This document shows, piece after piece, positions 1 to 7,728 of a DNA stretch of 64,000 bases. Made by a program: the position numbers and the translations under genes. Under the pieces are notes generated by a model. It was given only the letters and a program-made list of their open reading frames with translations, did not search any database and was not told the DNA's origin. Each line of letters begins with the position of its first letter. Position 1 is the first letter of the stretch. This DNA comes from an uncultured Flavobacteriales bacterium (GTDB taxonomy: Bacteria > Bacteroidota > Bacteroidia > Flavobacteriales_D > Sanyastnellaceae), in assembly GCA_938082505.1 (NCBI GenBank), contig CALLLH010000005.1, positions 62,001 through 126,000 on the forward strand. Reading direction: 5' to 3'.

Positions 1-372
1 GACAGTCCCTATCGGGAGACTTCCAACATCTATGACGGCTCCGCCCTGACGGCCGACATGGCGGTCCAGAATTTTGTCGGTGATGCATTCCGCGGCGCCA
101 CCTGGGTATCGCTGCACAACGGTGGCGGCGTGGGTTGGGGAGAAGTGGTCAATGGCGGCTTCGGCATGCTGCTTGACGGTTCTTCCGAAGCCGAGGCCAA
201 GCTGACATCCATGCTGCATTGGGACGTCAACAACGGCATTGCACGCCGCAGCTGGGCCCGCAACAAGGAGGCCCAATTCGCCATCCGCCGGGCCATGGAG
301 GCAGAACCCCGACTGAAGGTCACCCTGGCCCAGAACGCCGATCCCGACCTCATCCGCCGCGCATTATCCTGA
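1..372 (+). CDS. hutU: Urocanate hydratase, C-terminal part (5' truncated by window edge)
   Basis: The open frame enters from the left edge and ends with TGA at 370-372. It encodes the last 123 residues of urocanase, which converts urocanate to 4-imidazolone-5-propionate in cytosolic histidine degradation. The segment WVSLHNGGGVGWGEV followed by NGGFGMLLDG is the highly conserved C-terminal glycine-rich stretch of the family that contacts the bound NAD cofactor. The remaining hut genes are not in the window. Its stop overlaps the start of the next gene (TGATG), so the two are probably translationally coupled. The identification is firm because this motif is nearly invariant; only completeness is unknown. 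Confidence 0.93.
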   Translation, partial: DSPYRETSNIYDGSALTADMAVQNFVGDAFRGATWVSLHNGGGVGWGEVVNGGFGMLLDGSSEAEAKLTSMLHWDVNNGIARRSWARNKEAQFAIRRAMEAEPRLKVTLAQNADPDLIRRALS

Positions 373-950
373 TGGAGCATTTTCAATGCCATTGGACCTC
401 CGAACCCGGCGGCCCTGTACCCCTTCCCACCGGACCCTGGGTGGGCCATCATTTCGAGGAGTGCGAATTCGAAGGCCTCGACCTGACAGGATTCGATTGC
501 CGCAACGCCCGTTTCGAGAAATGCACTTTCCGCGGCTGCATCCTCGAGAACATCCGGCTCACCGGAACCCGCTTGCACGGTGTTCGGTTCGAGAAATGCA
601 GCCTGCCCGGGCTTCGCTGGTCGACACTGGACACCACGATGGTGGACTTCACGATGGTGGACTGCCGAGCACCCCTCGGGGATTGGGAGGAAATGGACCT
701 CCAAGGTGTGCAGTTCCGAACGACTGATTTGAGCGGCGGAAATTTCCACGGAAGTGACGCGCGCAAGACCGGTTGGACCGGTTGTCGGTTGCGCAACGCC
801 ATCTTCGACCGCACGGACCTTAGGGATTCCGACTTCCGTGGTGCCACCGACTGGTCCATCAATCCCGCCGAGAACCGCCTCAGGGGTGCGCGTTTCGATG
901 CCGCGGACCTCACCGGTCTGGTCCAGTCCCTCGGCATCCTGCTGGACTGA
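372..950 (+). CDS. Pentapeptide-repeat protein
   Basis: This 192-residue protein consists of tandem five-residue repeats of the A(D/N)LxX type, for example CEFEGLDLTGFDCRNARFEK and later RNAIFDRTDLRDSDFRGA. Such repeats fold as a right-handed quadrilateral beta-helix. No signal peptide or membrane segment is visible, so it should be cytosolic. The C-terminal tail (INPAENRLRGARFD...LGILLD) resembles the capping tail of stand-alone pentapeptide proteins related to the Qnr/McbG group, some of which mimic DNA and protect gyrase; that function is not demonstrable here. I chose the ATG at 372 rather than an upstream in-frame start because it forms a TGATG junction with the urocanase stop and avoids a long overlap. 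Confidence 0.8.
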   Translation: MEHFQCHWTSEPGGPVPLPTGPWVGHHFEECEFEGLDLTGFDCRNARFEKCTFRGCILENIRLTGTRLHGVRFEKCSLPGLRWSTLDTTMVDFTMVDCRAPLGDWEEMDLQGVQFRTTDLSGGNFHGSDARKTGWTGCRLRNAIFDRTDLRDSDFRGATDWSINPAENRLRGARFDAADLTGLVQSLGILLD

Positions 951-972
951 GCCTGTCCCACCAAGAAACGCA

Positions 973-1001
973 GGAAACGTTTTAACAAGCATTTCGTTTC
1001 C
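973..1001. promoter_or_regulatory. Inverted repeat, candidate TetR operator
   Basis: GGAAACG at 973-979 and CGTTTCC at 995-1001 form a perfect 7-bp inverted repeat with a 15-bp spacer. A further GAAACG copy lies just upstream at 965-970. The repeat sits immediately before the candidate -7 element of the tetR-efflux operon, where an autoregulatory operator would be expected. Binding by the neighbouring TetR protein is inference from position and symmetry. Confidence 0.4.
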
Positions 1002-1019
1002 GAAGGGAAAGCCCAACGG

Positions 1020-1027
1020 TATTTTTG
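1020..1027 (+). promoter_or_regulatory. Bacteroidota-type -7 promoter element for the efflux operon
   Basis: TATTTTTG matches the TAnnTTTG -7 consensus of Bacteroidota housekeeping promoters exactly and lies about 22 bp before the chosen tetR start. The region where a -33 TTG would be expected overlaps the inverted repeat at 973-1001 and has only GTTTC, so repressor and polymerase would compete. Confidence 0.45.
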
Positions 1028-1048
1028 CGGCCCGAAACCGGGAGAAAC

Positions 1049-1702
1049 ATGTCCCTTGATACCGCTACGTCCAGCCGGGATTCCCGCACCATAGAACTGC
1101 TCGAAAGCTGCGAATTGGCCTTTTGGCGTTTCGGCGTCCGTGCGGTCAGCATGGATGACCTCGCCAGCAACCTCGGCGTATCCAAAAAGACCCTGTACAA
1201 ACACTTCCAGGACAAGACCGACCTGGTCCTTCAGGTGTTCGACAACAAGTGTCAACGCCAGGACGCGCACATCTCCGCCCTTTCGGAAAGCGGACAAAAC
1301 GCCATCGATGCCATCATCGGGGCCATGGCCTACATGCAGTCCGAACTGCGGGGGATGCACCCCTCCATGCTCTTTGACCTTCAGAAATACTATCCTGATG
1401 CCATGCGACGGCTCGAGCAACACAAGCTCGAAAACATGCAAGGCTATTTGCTGCGCAACATCGAGCGCGGCCAAAAAGAAGGGGTCTACCGAAAGGACTT
1501 CGACGCCAAACTCATCTCCCGACTCCACATGGCGATGGTCCAGACCATGACCGACCCTTCCACGCTGCTCGAATTCGGCCGCCCCCTCTCCGAACTCCAA
1601 CAGGAACTCCACGCCTATCACCTCCGGGGCATCGCTACCCAATCCGGCATGGACTACTACCACACCCACAATGAGGCCCTCAAGGCCAAAACCACCGCAT
1701 GA
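1049..1702 (+). CDS. TetR/AcrR-family transcriptional regulator
   Basis: This 217-residue cytosolic regulator has an N-terminal helix-turn-helix: residues about 10-60 read ELAFWRFGVRAVSMDDLA then GVSKKTLYKHFQDKTDL, the classic TetR pattern ending in the YxHFxxK helix. The rest would form the ligand-binding and dimerisation domain. It precedes tolC, MFP and RND genes on the same strand and overlaps tolC (ATGATG at 1699-1704), so it is the likely local repressor of the pump. An in-frame TTG at 1025 could start the frame earlier, but the ATG at 1049 follows a GGGAG Shine-Dalgarno-like sequence and leaves room for the -7 element at 1020. The inducing ligand is unknown. Confidence 0.88.
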   Translation: MSLDTATSSRDSRTIELLESCELAFWRFGVRAVSMDDLASNLGVSKKTLYKHFQDKTDLVLQVFDNKCQRQDAHISALSESGQNAIDAIIGAMAYMQSELRGMHPSMLFDLQKYYPDAMRRLEQHKLENMQGYLLRNIERGQKEGVYRKDFDAKLISRLHMAMVQTMTDPSTLLEFGRPLSELQQELHAYHLRGIATQSGMDYYHTHNEALKAKTTA

Positions 1703-3102
1703 TGCGCCTCCTGATCCCGCTCTTCTCCCTGCTCCTTGTTGCCTCCGCTGGAAAAGCCCAATCCGGCATTCGCCTCACCCTTGAAGAGGCCCAGTCCATT
1801 GCAGCGGAGAGGTCCTACACTGTGCGTTATGCCACGATGGACAAGGAAGAAGCCGCCAGCAGCACCCGTGAAATCATCGCTTCAGGGTTTCCCCAAATCA
1901 GCGGAGCGGTCGAATACAACCGATACATCGACATTCCGACGCAGGTTTCCAGTGGTGATGCCTTCGGCTTCCCGGACTACCTCACCACCTTCCTCGGCAA
2001 TGTCTCCCAAAGCACAGGGGTCCCCCTCGATGCTCCCCAGGTCGACCCTGACGCCATTCAGGAATTCCAGTTCGGTGCCGAACAAACCGTCACCGCCGGC
2101 ATTACAGCGACCCAGCTCATTTTCAGCCCGAGCTACTTTGTAGGCATCCAGGCCTCCCGCGCCTATGCCAGCGCCATGGAAGCCGCTGAATCCAAATCGG
2201 TCGCAGATGCCCGCCGCGCCGCTGGCGAAGCTTACGCCGCTGCCCTCGCTGCAAAAGAGAATGTCGGCCTGCTCAAGGAAGCGGAATCCCTTGCGCGGGA
2301 AGCCGTGGACCAGACCCGTGCCCTGGTGCAGGAAGGGCTGGCCGAGGCCACAGATGCTGATCAACTCGAGCTCGCGTGGATGGAAGTGACCCAACAGCGG
2401 ATCACCGCCGAATCCATGGCCGCGGTGACACAAGACGTCCTGAAGTTCTCCATCGGAATGCCCGTAAAAACCAACGTCATCCTCGCGGACTCCTTCGGTT
2501 CCCTGGAGGACCGGTTTGACGGCGCTGCCGTGCTGGGCAAGCCGTTCGATGCCGTTCGTCTTCCGGAAATCCGGTCCCAATCCAAGAACCTCGAGCTCTC
2601 CGAACTGAACATCCGCAATGAAAAGTCCCTGGGACTTCCCAGCATCGGCGCATTCTACACGAACCAGCGCAATGCCCAGCGCGATGCCTTTGACTTCCTG
2701 GGCGAAGGAAGCTGGTATCCCATCCAATTGGTGGGGGTACAGATGAGCATTCCCATCTGGTCGAGTTTCGCAGGCAAGGAACGGGTAATCCAGGCTGAGT
2801 TGACACGGGACCGCGCCGCCACCGCACTGGAGCAACTGACCGAAGCCGCCACCCTCGAATACCGCGCGGCCGTTTCGGAATACACCGCAGCCCTCGAACA
2901 GCGCCAGCAAGCCCAACGCACCCTCGACCTCGCCGAACGCATCCTCGACCACACCCGTGTGCGGTTCACCGAAGGACTCGCCAGCAGCTTCGAGCTCACC
3001 CAGATCCAGAACCAACGCCTCACGGCACAGGGCAGCTTGACACAGGCCACCCTGCGTTGGCTCAACGCCCACCTCCGCCTCCAACGTTCCCTCAACGCTT
3101 GA
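1699..3102 (+). CDS. TolC-family outer-membrane efflux protein
   Basis: The 467-residue product has a signal peptide (MMRLLIPLFSLLLVASAGKAQ, cleavage after AxA) followed by two outer-membrane efflux protein repeats, the first beginning RLTLEEAQSIA. This is the trimeric channel-tunnel that carries substrates from the RND pump across the periplasm and outer membrane. Length and the long alpha-helical stretches rich in A, E, Q and L fit the family. It overlaps the end of tetR and lies 5 bp before the membrane-fusion gene, so all four genes should be one transcript. The substrate cannot be read from this gene. Confidence 0.92.
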   Translation: MMRLLIPLFSLLLVASAGKAQSGIRLTLEEAQSIAAERSYTVRYATMDKEEAASSTREIIASGFPQISGAVEYNRYIDIPTQVSSGDAFGFPDYLTTFLGNVSQSTGVPLDAPQVDPDAIQEFQFGAEQTVTAGITATQLIFSPSYFVGIQASRAYASAMEAAESKSVADARRAAGEAYAAALAAKENVGLLKEAESLAREAVDQTRALVQEGLAEATDADQLELAWMEVTQQRITAESMAAVTQDVLKFSIGMPVKTNVILADSFGSLEDRFDGAAVLGKPFDAVRLPEIRSQSKNLELSELNIRNEKSLGLPSIGAFYTNQRNAQRDAFDFLGEGSWYPIQLVGVQMSIPIWSSFAGKERVIQAELTRDRAATALEQLTEAATLEYRAAVSEYTAALEQRQQAQRTLDLAERILDHTRVRFTEGLASSFELTQIQNQRLTAQGSLTQATLRWLNAHLRLQRSLNA

Positions 3103-3107
3103 TCAAC

Positions 3108-4151
3108 ATGATCCGCTACTCCCTTCTCCTGACATTTCCTGCCCTGATGATGGCCGCCTGCAGCGGTCCTGCTTCGGAAAACACTTCGGAAACGGTTGAT
3201 GCCGTTCCGACCACCGCTGAAGCCCGGAAGGTCACCACCCTGGAGGCCTCACTCGCCTCTTTTGACCACCATTTCACCGTGCAGGGCAACGTCGAAACCG
3301 ACCGCATGGCCCAGGTTTTCCCCATGACACAAGGCACCATCCTGCGCGTCCTCGTGGAGGAGGGACAGGCCGTCCGCAAAGGGCAAGTCCTGATGGAGCT
3401 GGACAACGAGGCCATCGCCCGAAACCAGGACGAGCTTGAAACCCGGCTTTCCCTCGCCAAGGACGTGCTCTCCCGCCAAGAACGATTGTGGGAACAGGGC
3501 ATTGGAACGGAAGTGCAGCTCCTTGAGGCCAGGACCAACGTCAAGGCATTGGAAGAAAGCATCGCCGCGTTTTCCGAGCAGGTCGAGTTCGGAAAGGTGA
3601 CCGCGCCCTTCGCAGGAACCGTGGACCGCATCTTCGCCAAGGAAGGCGGCATGGCGTCTCCGATGGCTCCTTTGGCGCGGGTGCTCGACCTCACGGATAT
3701 GTATGTCCGGTCCAAAGTGAGCGACCACTACATCGGCAAGGTGAAGACGGGCCAGCGGGTCGAGATCATCCTCGCCGGCCGCGATACCCTGACCAGCGAA
3801 ATCACCCGGGTGGGACAGTACATCGAACCGGCCAACCGGACCTTCGAAATCGTGGTGCCCGTGCCTGACGGTTCGGGGCTTTTGCCCAACGAATTCGCCA
3901 CGCTCATGGTCAACGACCTGCACTTGGACAGCGCACTTTCACTGCCCTCGGGCCTGATTCTGCAAGACCGCTCCGGGCAGGACTTCGTCTACGTGATCGA
4001 ACAGGGAAAAGCGACGCGAAAGCCGGTCCGCCTGGGCATTTCCGCACTGGACCGCGTGCTCATCATCGAAGGAATCGCCCCCGGCACTGAGGTCATCGAT
4101 CGCGGAGCGGGACAGGTGGTCGAAGGCGAGGCCGTCCAGGTCATTGGTTGA
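3108..4151 (+). CDS. RND efflux periplasmic adaptor (membrane-fusion protein), lipoprotein
   Basis: The 347-residue protein starts with a lipoprotein signal (MMAACS, lipidated Cys about residue 16). It then shows the adaptor order: a first barrel-sandwich half (GTILRVLVEEGQAVRKGQVL), an alpha-hairpin (about residues 100-150), the second lipoyl half (GKVTAPFAGTVDRIFAKEG), a beta-barrel and a C-terminal membrane-proximal domain. It bridges the inner-membrane RND pump and TolC. The ATG at 3108 was chosen because it gives an intact signal peptide and lies 5 bp after the tolC stop; the frame is open further upstream inside tolC. Confidence 0.92.
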   Translation: MIRYSLLLTFPALMMAACSGPASENTSETVDAVPTTAEARKVTTLEASLASFDHHFTVQGNVETDRMAQVFPMTQGTILRVLVEEGQAVRKGQVLMELDNEAIARNQDELETRLSLAKDVLSRQERLWEQGIGTEVQLLEARTNVKALEESIAAFSEQVEFGKVTAPFAGTVDRIFAKEGGMASPMAPLARVLDLTDMYVRSKVSDHYIGKVKTGQRVEIILAGRDTLTSEITRVGQYIEPANRTFEIVVPVPDGSGLLPNEFATLMVNDLHLDSALSLPSGLILQDRSGQDFVYVIEQGKATRKPVRLGISALDRVLIIEGIAPGTEVIDRGAGQVVEGEAVQVIG

Positions 4152-4190
4152 TCCTCCGCCCTTTCCAACGACACCACAGCGACCATCCCC

Positions 4191-7100
4191 ATGGAACCAC
4201 AGAAACCCAAGGAATTCGGCCTGAGCTCTGCTTCAATCCGCAACAAGACGACGGTGGCGGTGCTGATCACCATCATTCTGATCGCGGGCATTTCCTCGTA
4301 CATCACCGTGCCCAAAGAGAGTTTTCCGGAGGTCAGTGTGCCCGAGGTCTATATCGGTACGGCCTATCCAGGGAACAGCCCCGGCGACATCGAAAAGCTC
4401 ATCACCCGCCCTATCGAGAAAGAACTGAAGGGCATCACGGGCATCGACAAAATCATCTCCACGAGCCAACAGGGGTATTCCGCCATCGATGTGAAGTTTG
4501 ACTTCTCCGTCACGCCCGAAGTCGCCTTGCGCAAAGTCAAGGACAAGGTGGACATCGCCATGAGCGACCCGAGTTTTCCTGACGACCTCCCCAGCGACCC
4601 CAACGTTTTCGACCTGAATTTCTCGGAGCTCATCCCGGTAATGCAAGTCAACCTCTCTGGCGACTATCCCATTGACCAGCTCGAGGACTTTGCAGAAGAA
4701 CTGCAGGACCGGATCGAAGACCTCGACCAGATCAACGAAGCGGAAATCCGAGGCGTCAATGCCAAGGAAATGGAAGTGGAGGTGGACTACCTCCGGGCAG
4801 AGGCAATGCTGGTCAGTTTCAACGACATCGCCCAGGCCATCGGACAGGAAAACGTGTCCATTTCGGGTGGCGATATCCTCATGGACGGCCGCAGGCGCAC
4901 AGTCCAGGTCGTAGGCGATTTCAGGAATGCCGAAGACCTCGAGTCCATCATCATCAAGGCCGAAGGCGGGCAACCCGTATACCTCCGCGATGTGGCCAAG
5001 GTGCAGTTCGTGGACCAGGACCCGACGAGTTTCGCCCGTGAATGGGGCGATCCGGTGGTGTCCCTCGACGTGCGCAAACGGGCCGGGGAGAACCTCATCA
5101 TCGCTTCCGACGAAATCAACCGCATCATCGCTGAAGCCCGGGCGGAATTCCTTCCGGCAGACCTCAACGTGAGCATCACATCCGACCAGTCCGACCAGAC
5201 CCGAACCCAGGTCGATGAGCTGCAGAACAGCATCATCCTCGGCGTCCTGCTGGTCGTCGGTGTCCTGTTGTTCTTCCTCGGGTTGCGCAACGCCCTCTTC
5301 GTGGGAATCGCCATCCCGCTTTCCATGTTCCTCAGTTTCGCCATCCTGAATGCCCTCGGCATCACCTTCAATGTGATGGTCCTGTTCGCCCTGGTGCTGG
5401 CGCTTGGCATGTTGGTGGACAATGGCATCGTCGTCGTCGAGAACATCTACCGCCTGATGGACGAGGGCATGTCTCCCTTCGATGCCGCGCGGTTCGGGGT
5501 CGGCGAAGTGGCCTGGCCCATCATCGCATCCACCGCCACCACGCTGGCGGCTTTCCTCCCTTTGGCGATCTGGCCCGGCATCATCGGTGAGTTCATGAAA
5601 TACCTGCCGATGACCCTCATCATCGTGCTGTCCTCATCCCTGTTCATCGCACTGGTAATCAACCCGGTGCTCACAAGCGTCTACATGAAGGTCGAAGAAG
5701 CCGAAATGAACGTCAGGCGCCTGTTCATCACCACAGGCGTGCTCATCGTTCTTGGGCTGCTGCTGCTGGGTTCGGGATGGAACACCCTGGGCAACCTCTT
5801 CGTTCTGGCCGGCGTCGTGGGCCTGCTCAACCGGTACATCCTCACACCCGCCACCGGCTGGTTCCAGAACAGCTTGTTGCCCTCTTTGGAAAACAGCTAC
5901 GAGCGGCTGCTTCAATTTGCCCTGAGGGGCGCCAAGCCCTGGCTCTTCTTCTACGGCATGATCGGGCTGCTCTTCGCTTCCCTTGCCCTCCTCGCTGTGT
6001 TCCCTCCCAAGGTGGAATTCTTTCCCCAGAATGAGCCTCAGTATGTGAACGTCTACATCGACATGCCCATTGGAACGGACATAGAAGAGACCAACCGCGT
6101 CACGAAAGAGGTCGAATCCATGGTCATGACGGCCATCAACCGCCCGGAATTCCTCGGGGAGGATGCCGATGGAAATCCGCTGCAGTATCTGACCAACTCT
6201 GTCATAGCCCAGGTTGGAGAGGGCACCTCCGATCCTGCCGAGGGTCCACAATTGGGCGCCACCCCACACAAGGGGCGCATCACGGTGAGCTTCGTCAAAT
6301 TCCAGGATCGACAGGGAATCAGCACCACCAACGTCCTCAATGCCATTCGGGAAGAGGTGCGGGGCTACCCCGATGCCATCATCCGGGCCACCAAGAATTC
6401 TGACGGGCCGCCACAGGGACTGCCCATCAACATTGAAATCACCAGCCCTGACTACGAAACGGCACTCGCCTATGCGGACGGGATGAAGCGCTTCATCGAA
6501 TCCACGGGCATAGGCGGTGTGGAGGGACTCAAACTCGACGTCGAGAAGTCCAAGCCGGAAATGCCCATCACCATCAACCGGGACAAGGCGCGGAGATACG
6601 GCTTGAGCACACAGCAGATCGGCTATGGCTTGCGCAGTGCCCTCTTCGGCCGTGAGGTCAGCCGATACAAGGACGGTGAGGACGACTACCCCATCAACCT
6701 GCGCTTTACGGATGTCTACCGGAACAACACCGACGCGTTGATGAACCAGAAGGTCATCTTCCGCAGCCAATCCGATGGTCAGATCAAGGAGGTCCCCATT
6801 TCCGCGGTGGCGACCGCCGGGCGCTCGACCACCTACAACGCCATCAAAAGGAAGGACCTCGACAGGACTGTCACCCTGGCTTCAAACGTACTGGGTGGCT
6901 ACAACGCCAACGAAGTCGTAGCGGCCATACAATCCTCTCTGGAAGACTACCCCGCTCAGAAGGGGGTACAATGGGAGTTCACGGGACAGCAGGAGGAACA
7001 GGCCAAGGAGATGGCCTTCCTATCCAAGGCCCTGGTGATTGCCCTGTTCCTGATTTTCCTGATCATCGTGGCTCAATTCAACAGCATTTCCACACCCTTC

Positions 7101-7631
7101 ATCATTGGTTTCAGTGTGCTGTTCTCGCTGACCGGAGTCTTCCTCGGACTCGTCGTTTTCCGCCAGGACTTCGTGATCATCATGACGATGATCGGCATCA
7201 TCTCCCTCGCCGGGGTCGTCGTCAACAACGCAATCGTGCTCATCGATTACACCAACCTGCTCATGGACCGACGCAAACGGGAACTCGACCTCGATGAGGA
7301 CGATCTGCTGCCGTTCTCCGACATCGTCCCCATCATCATTCAGGGAGGGCGGACCCGTTTGCGGCCGGTGCTCCTCACCGCCATCACGACGGTGCTGGGA
7401 CTGTTGCCCCTCGCCATCGGCATCAACGTGGATTTCATCAGCCTCTTGGCCGAATTCGATCCGAAGATCTACATCGGAGGAGACAACAACATCTTCTGGA
7501 AACCCATGAGCTGGGCCATCATCTATGGCCTCACATTCGCCACCTTCCTCACCCTCGTCATCGTACCCGTGATGATGTGGTACCTGACCAGGGCCAATTA
7601 CAAGTGGATCAAGCGGCAACCGATCTCATGA
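4191..7631 (+). CDS. RND-family inner-membrane efflux transporter (AcrB/HAE1-like)
   Basis: At 1146 residues this is a full-length RND pump: a first TM helix (TTVAVLITIILIAGISSY), a large periplasmic loop, TM2-6, a second periplasmic loop and TM8-12. The TM4 proton-relay region reads GMLVDNGIVVVENIYR near residue 410; the usual DD pair is DN, a substitution I associate with HAE1-type members. Between TM6 and TM7 there is an additional hydrophobic pair (LFITTGVLIVLGLLLLGS...LFVLAGVVGLL), and before the last TM an insertion (IGINVDFISLLAEFDPK...IFWKPMSW). The pump uses the proton gradient to expel amphipathic compounds; substrate unknown. Last gene of the operon; no terminator is evident behind it. 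Confidence 0.93.
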   Translation: MEPQKPKEFGLSSASIRNKTTVAVLITIILIAGISSYITVPKESFPEVSVPEVYIGTAYPGNSPGDIEKLITRPIEKELKGITGIDKIISTSQQGYSAIDVKFDFSVTPEVALRKVKDKVDIAMSDPSFPDDLPSDPNVFDLNFSELIPVMQVNLSGDYPIDQLEDFAEELQDRIEDLDQINEAEIRGVNAKEMEVEVDYLRAEAMLVSFNDIAQAIGQENVSISGGDILMDGRRRTVQVVGDFRNAEDLESIIIKAEGGQPVYLRDVAKVQFVDQDPTSFAREWGDPVVSLDVRKRAGENLIIASDEINRIIAEARAEFLPADLNVSITSDQSDQTRTQVDELQNSIILGVLLVVGVLLFFLGLRNALFVGIAIPLSMFLSFAILNALGITFNVMVLFALVLALGMLVDNGIVVVENIYRLMDEGMSPFDAARFGVGEVAWPIIASTATTLAAFLPLAIWPGIIGEFMKYLPMTLIIVLSSSLFIALVINPVLTSVYMKVEEAEMNVRRLFITTGVLIVLGLLLLGSGWNTLGNLFVLAGVVGLLNRYILTPATGWFQNSLLPSLENSYERLLQFALRGAKPWLFFYGMIGLLFASLALLAVFPPKVEFFPQNEPQYVNVYIDMPIGTDIEETNRVTKEVESMVMTAINRPEFLGEDADGNPLQYLTNSVIAQVGEGTSDPAEGPQLGATPHKGRITVSFVKFQDRQGISTTNVLNAIREEVRGYPDAIIRATKNSDGPPQGLPINIEITSPDYETALAYADGMKRFIESTGIGGVEGLKLDVEKSKPEMPITINRDKARRYGLSTQQIGYGLRSALFGREVSRYKDGEDDYPINLRFTDVYRNNTDALMNQKVIFRSQSDGQIKEVPISAVATAGRSTTYNAIKRKDLDRTVTLASNVLGGYNANEVVAAIQSSLEDYPAQKGVQWEFTGQQEEQAKEMAFLSKALVIALFLIFLIIVAQFNSISTPFIIGFSVLFSLTGVFLGLVVFRQDFVIIMTMIGIISLAGVVVNNAIVLIDYTNLLMDRRKRELDLDEDDLLPFSDIVPIIIQGGRTRLRPVLLTAITTVLGLLPLAIGINVDFISLLAEFDPKIYIGGDNNIFWKPMSWAIIYGLTFATFLTLVIVPVMMWYLTRANYKWIKRQPIS

Positions 7632-7728
7632 ATCCACCGTCAATCCCACACGGCCCTATTCCGGAAATCAAACCTCAATTCACTTTGCACCGCTCTAACT
7701 TCGCGCTTCCGGATCCGCCCGGCCCACG

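Noticed and set aside
449-1669. 406-codon open frame on the - strand across the pentapeptide and TetR genes
   Set aside because: It is antisense to two well-supported genes in GC-rich sequence and spans their promoter; the translation shows no domain.
1882-3084. 400-codon open frame on the - strand opposite tolC
   Set aside because: A shadow of the tolC gene caused by high third-position GC; the tolC signal peptide and repeats are convincing.
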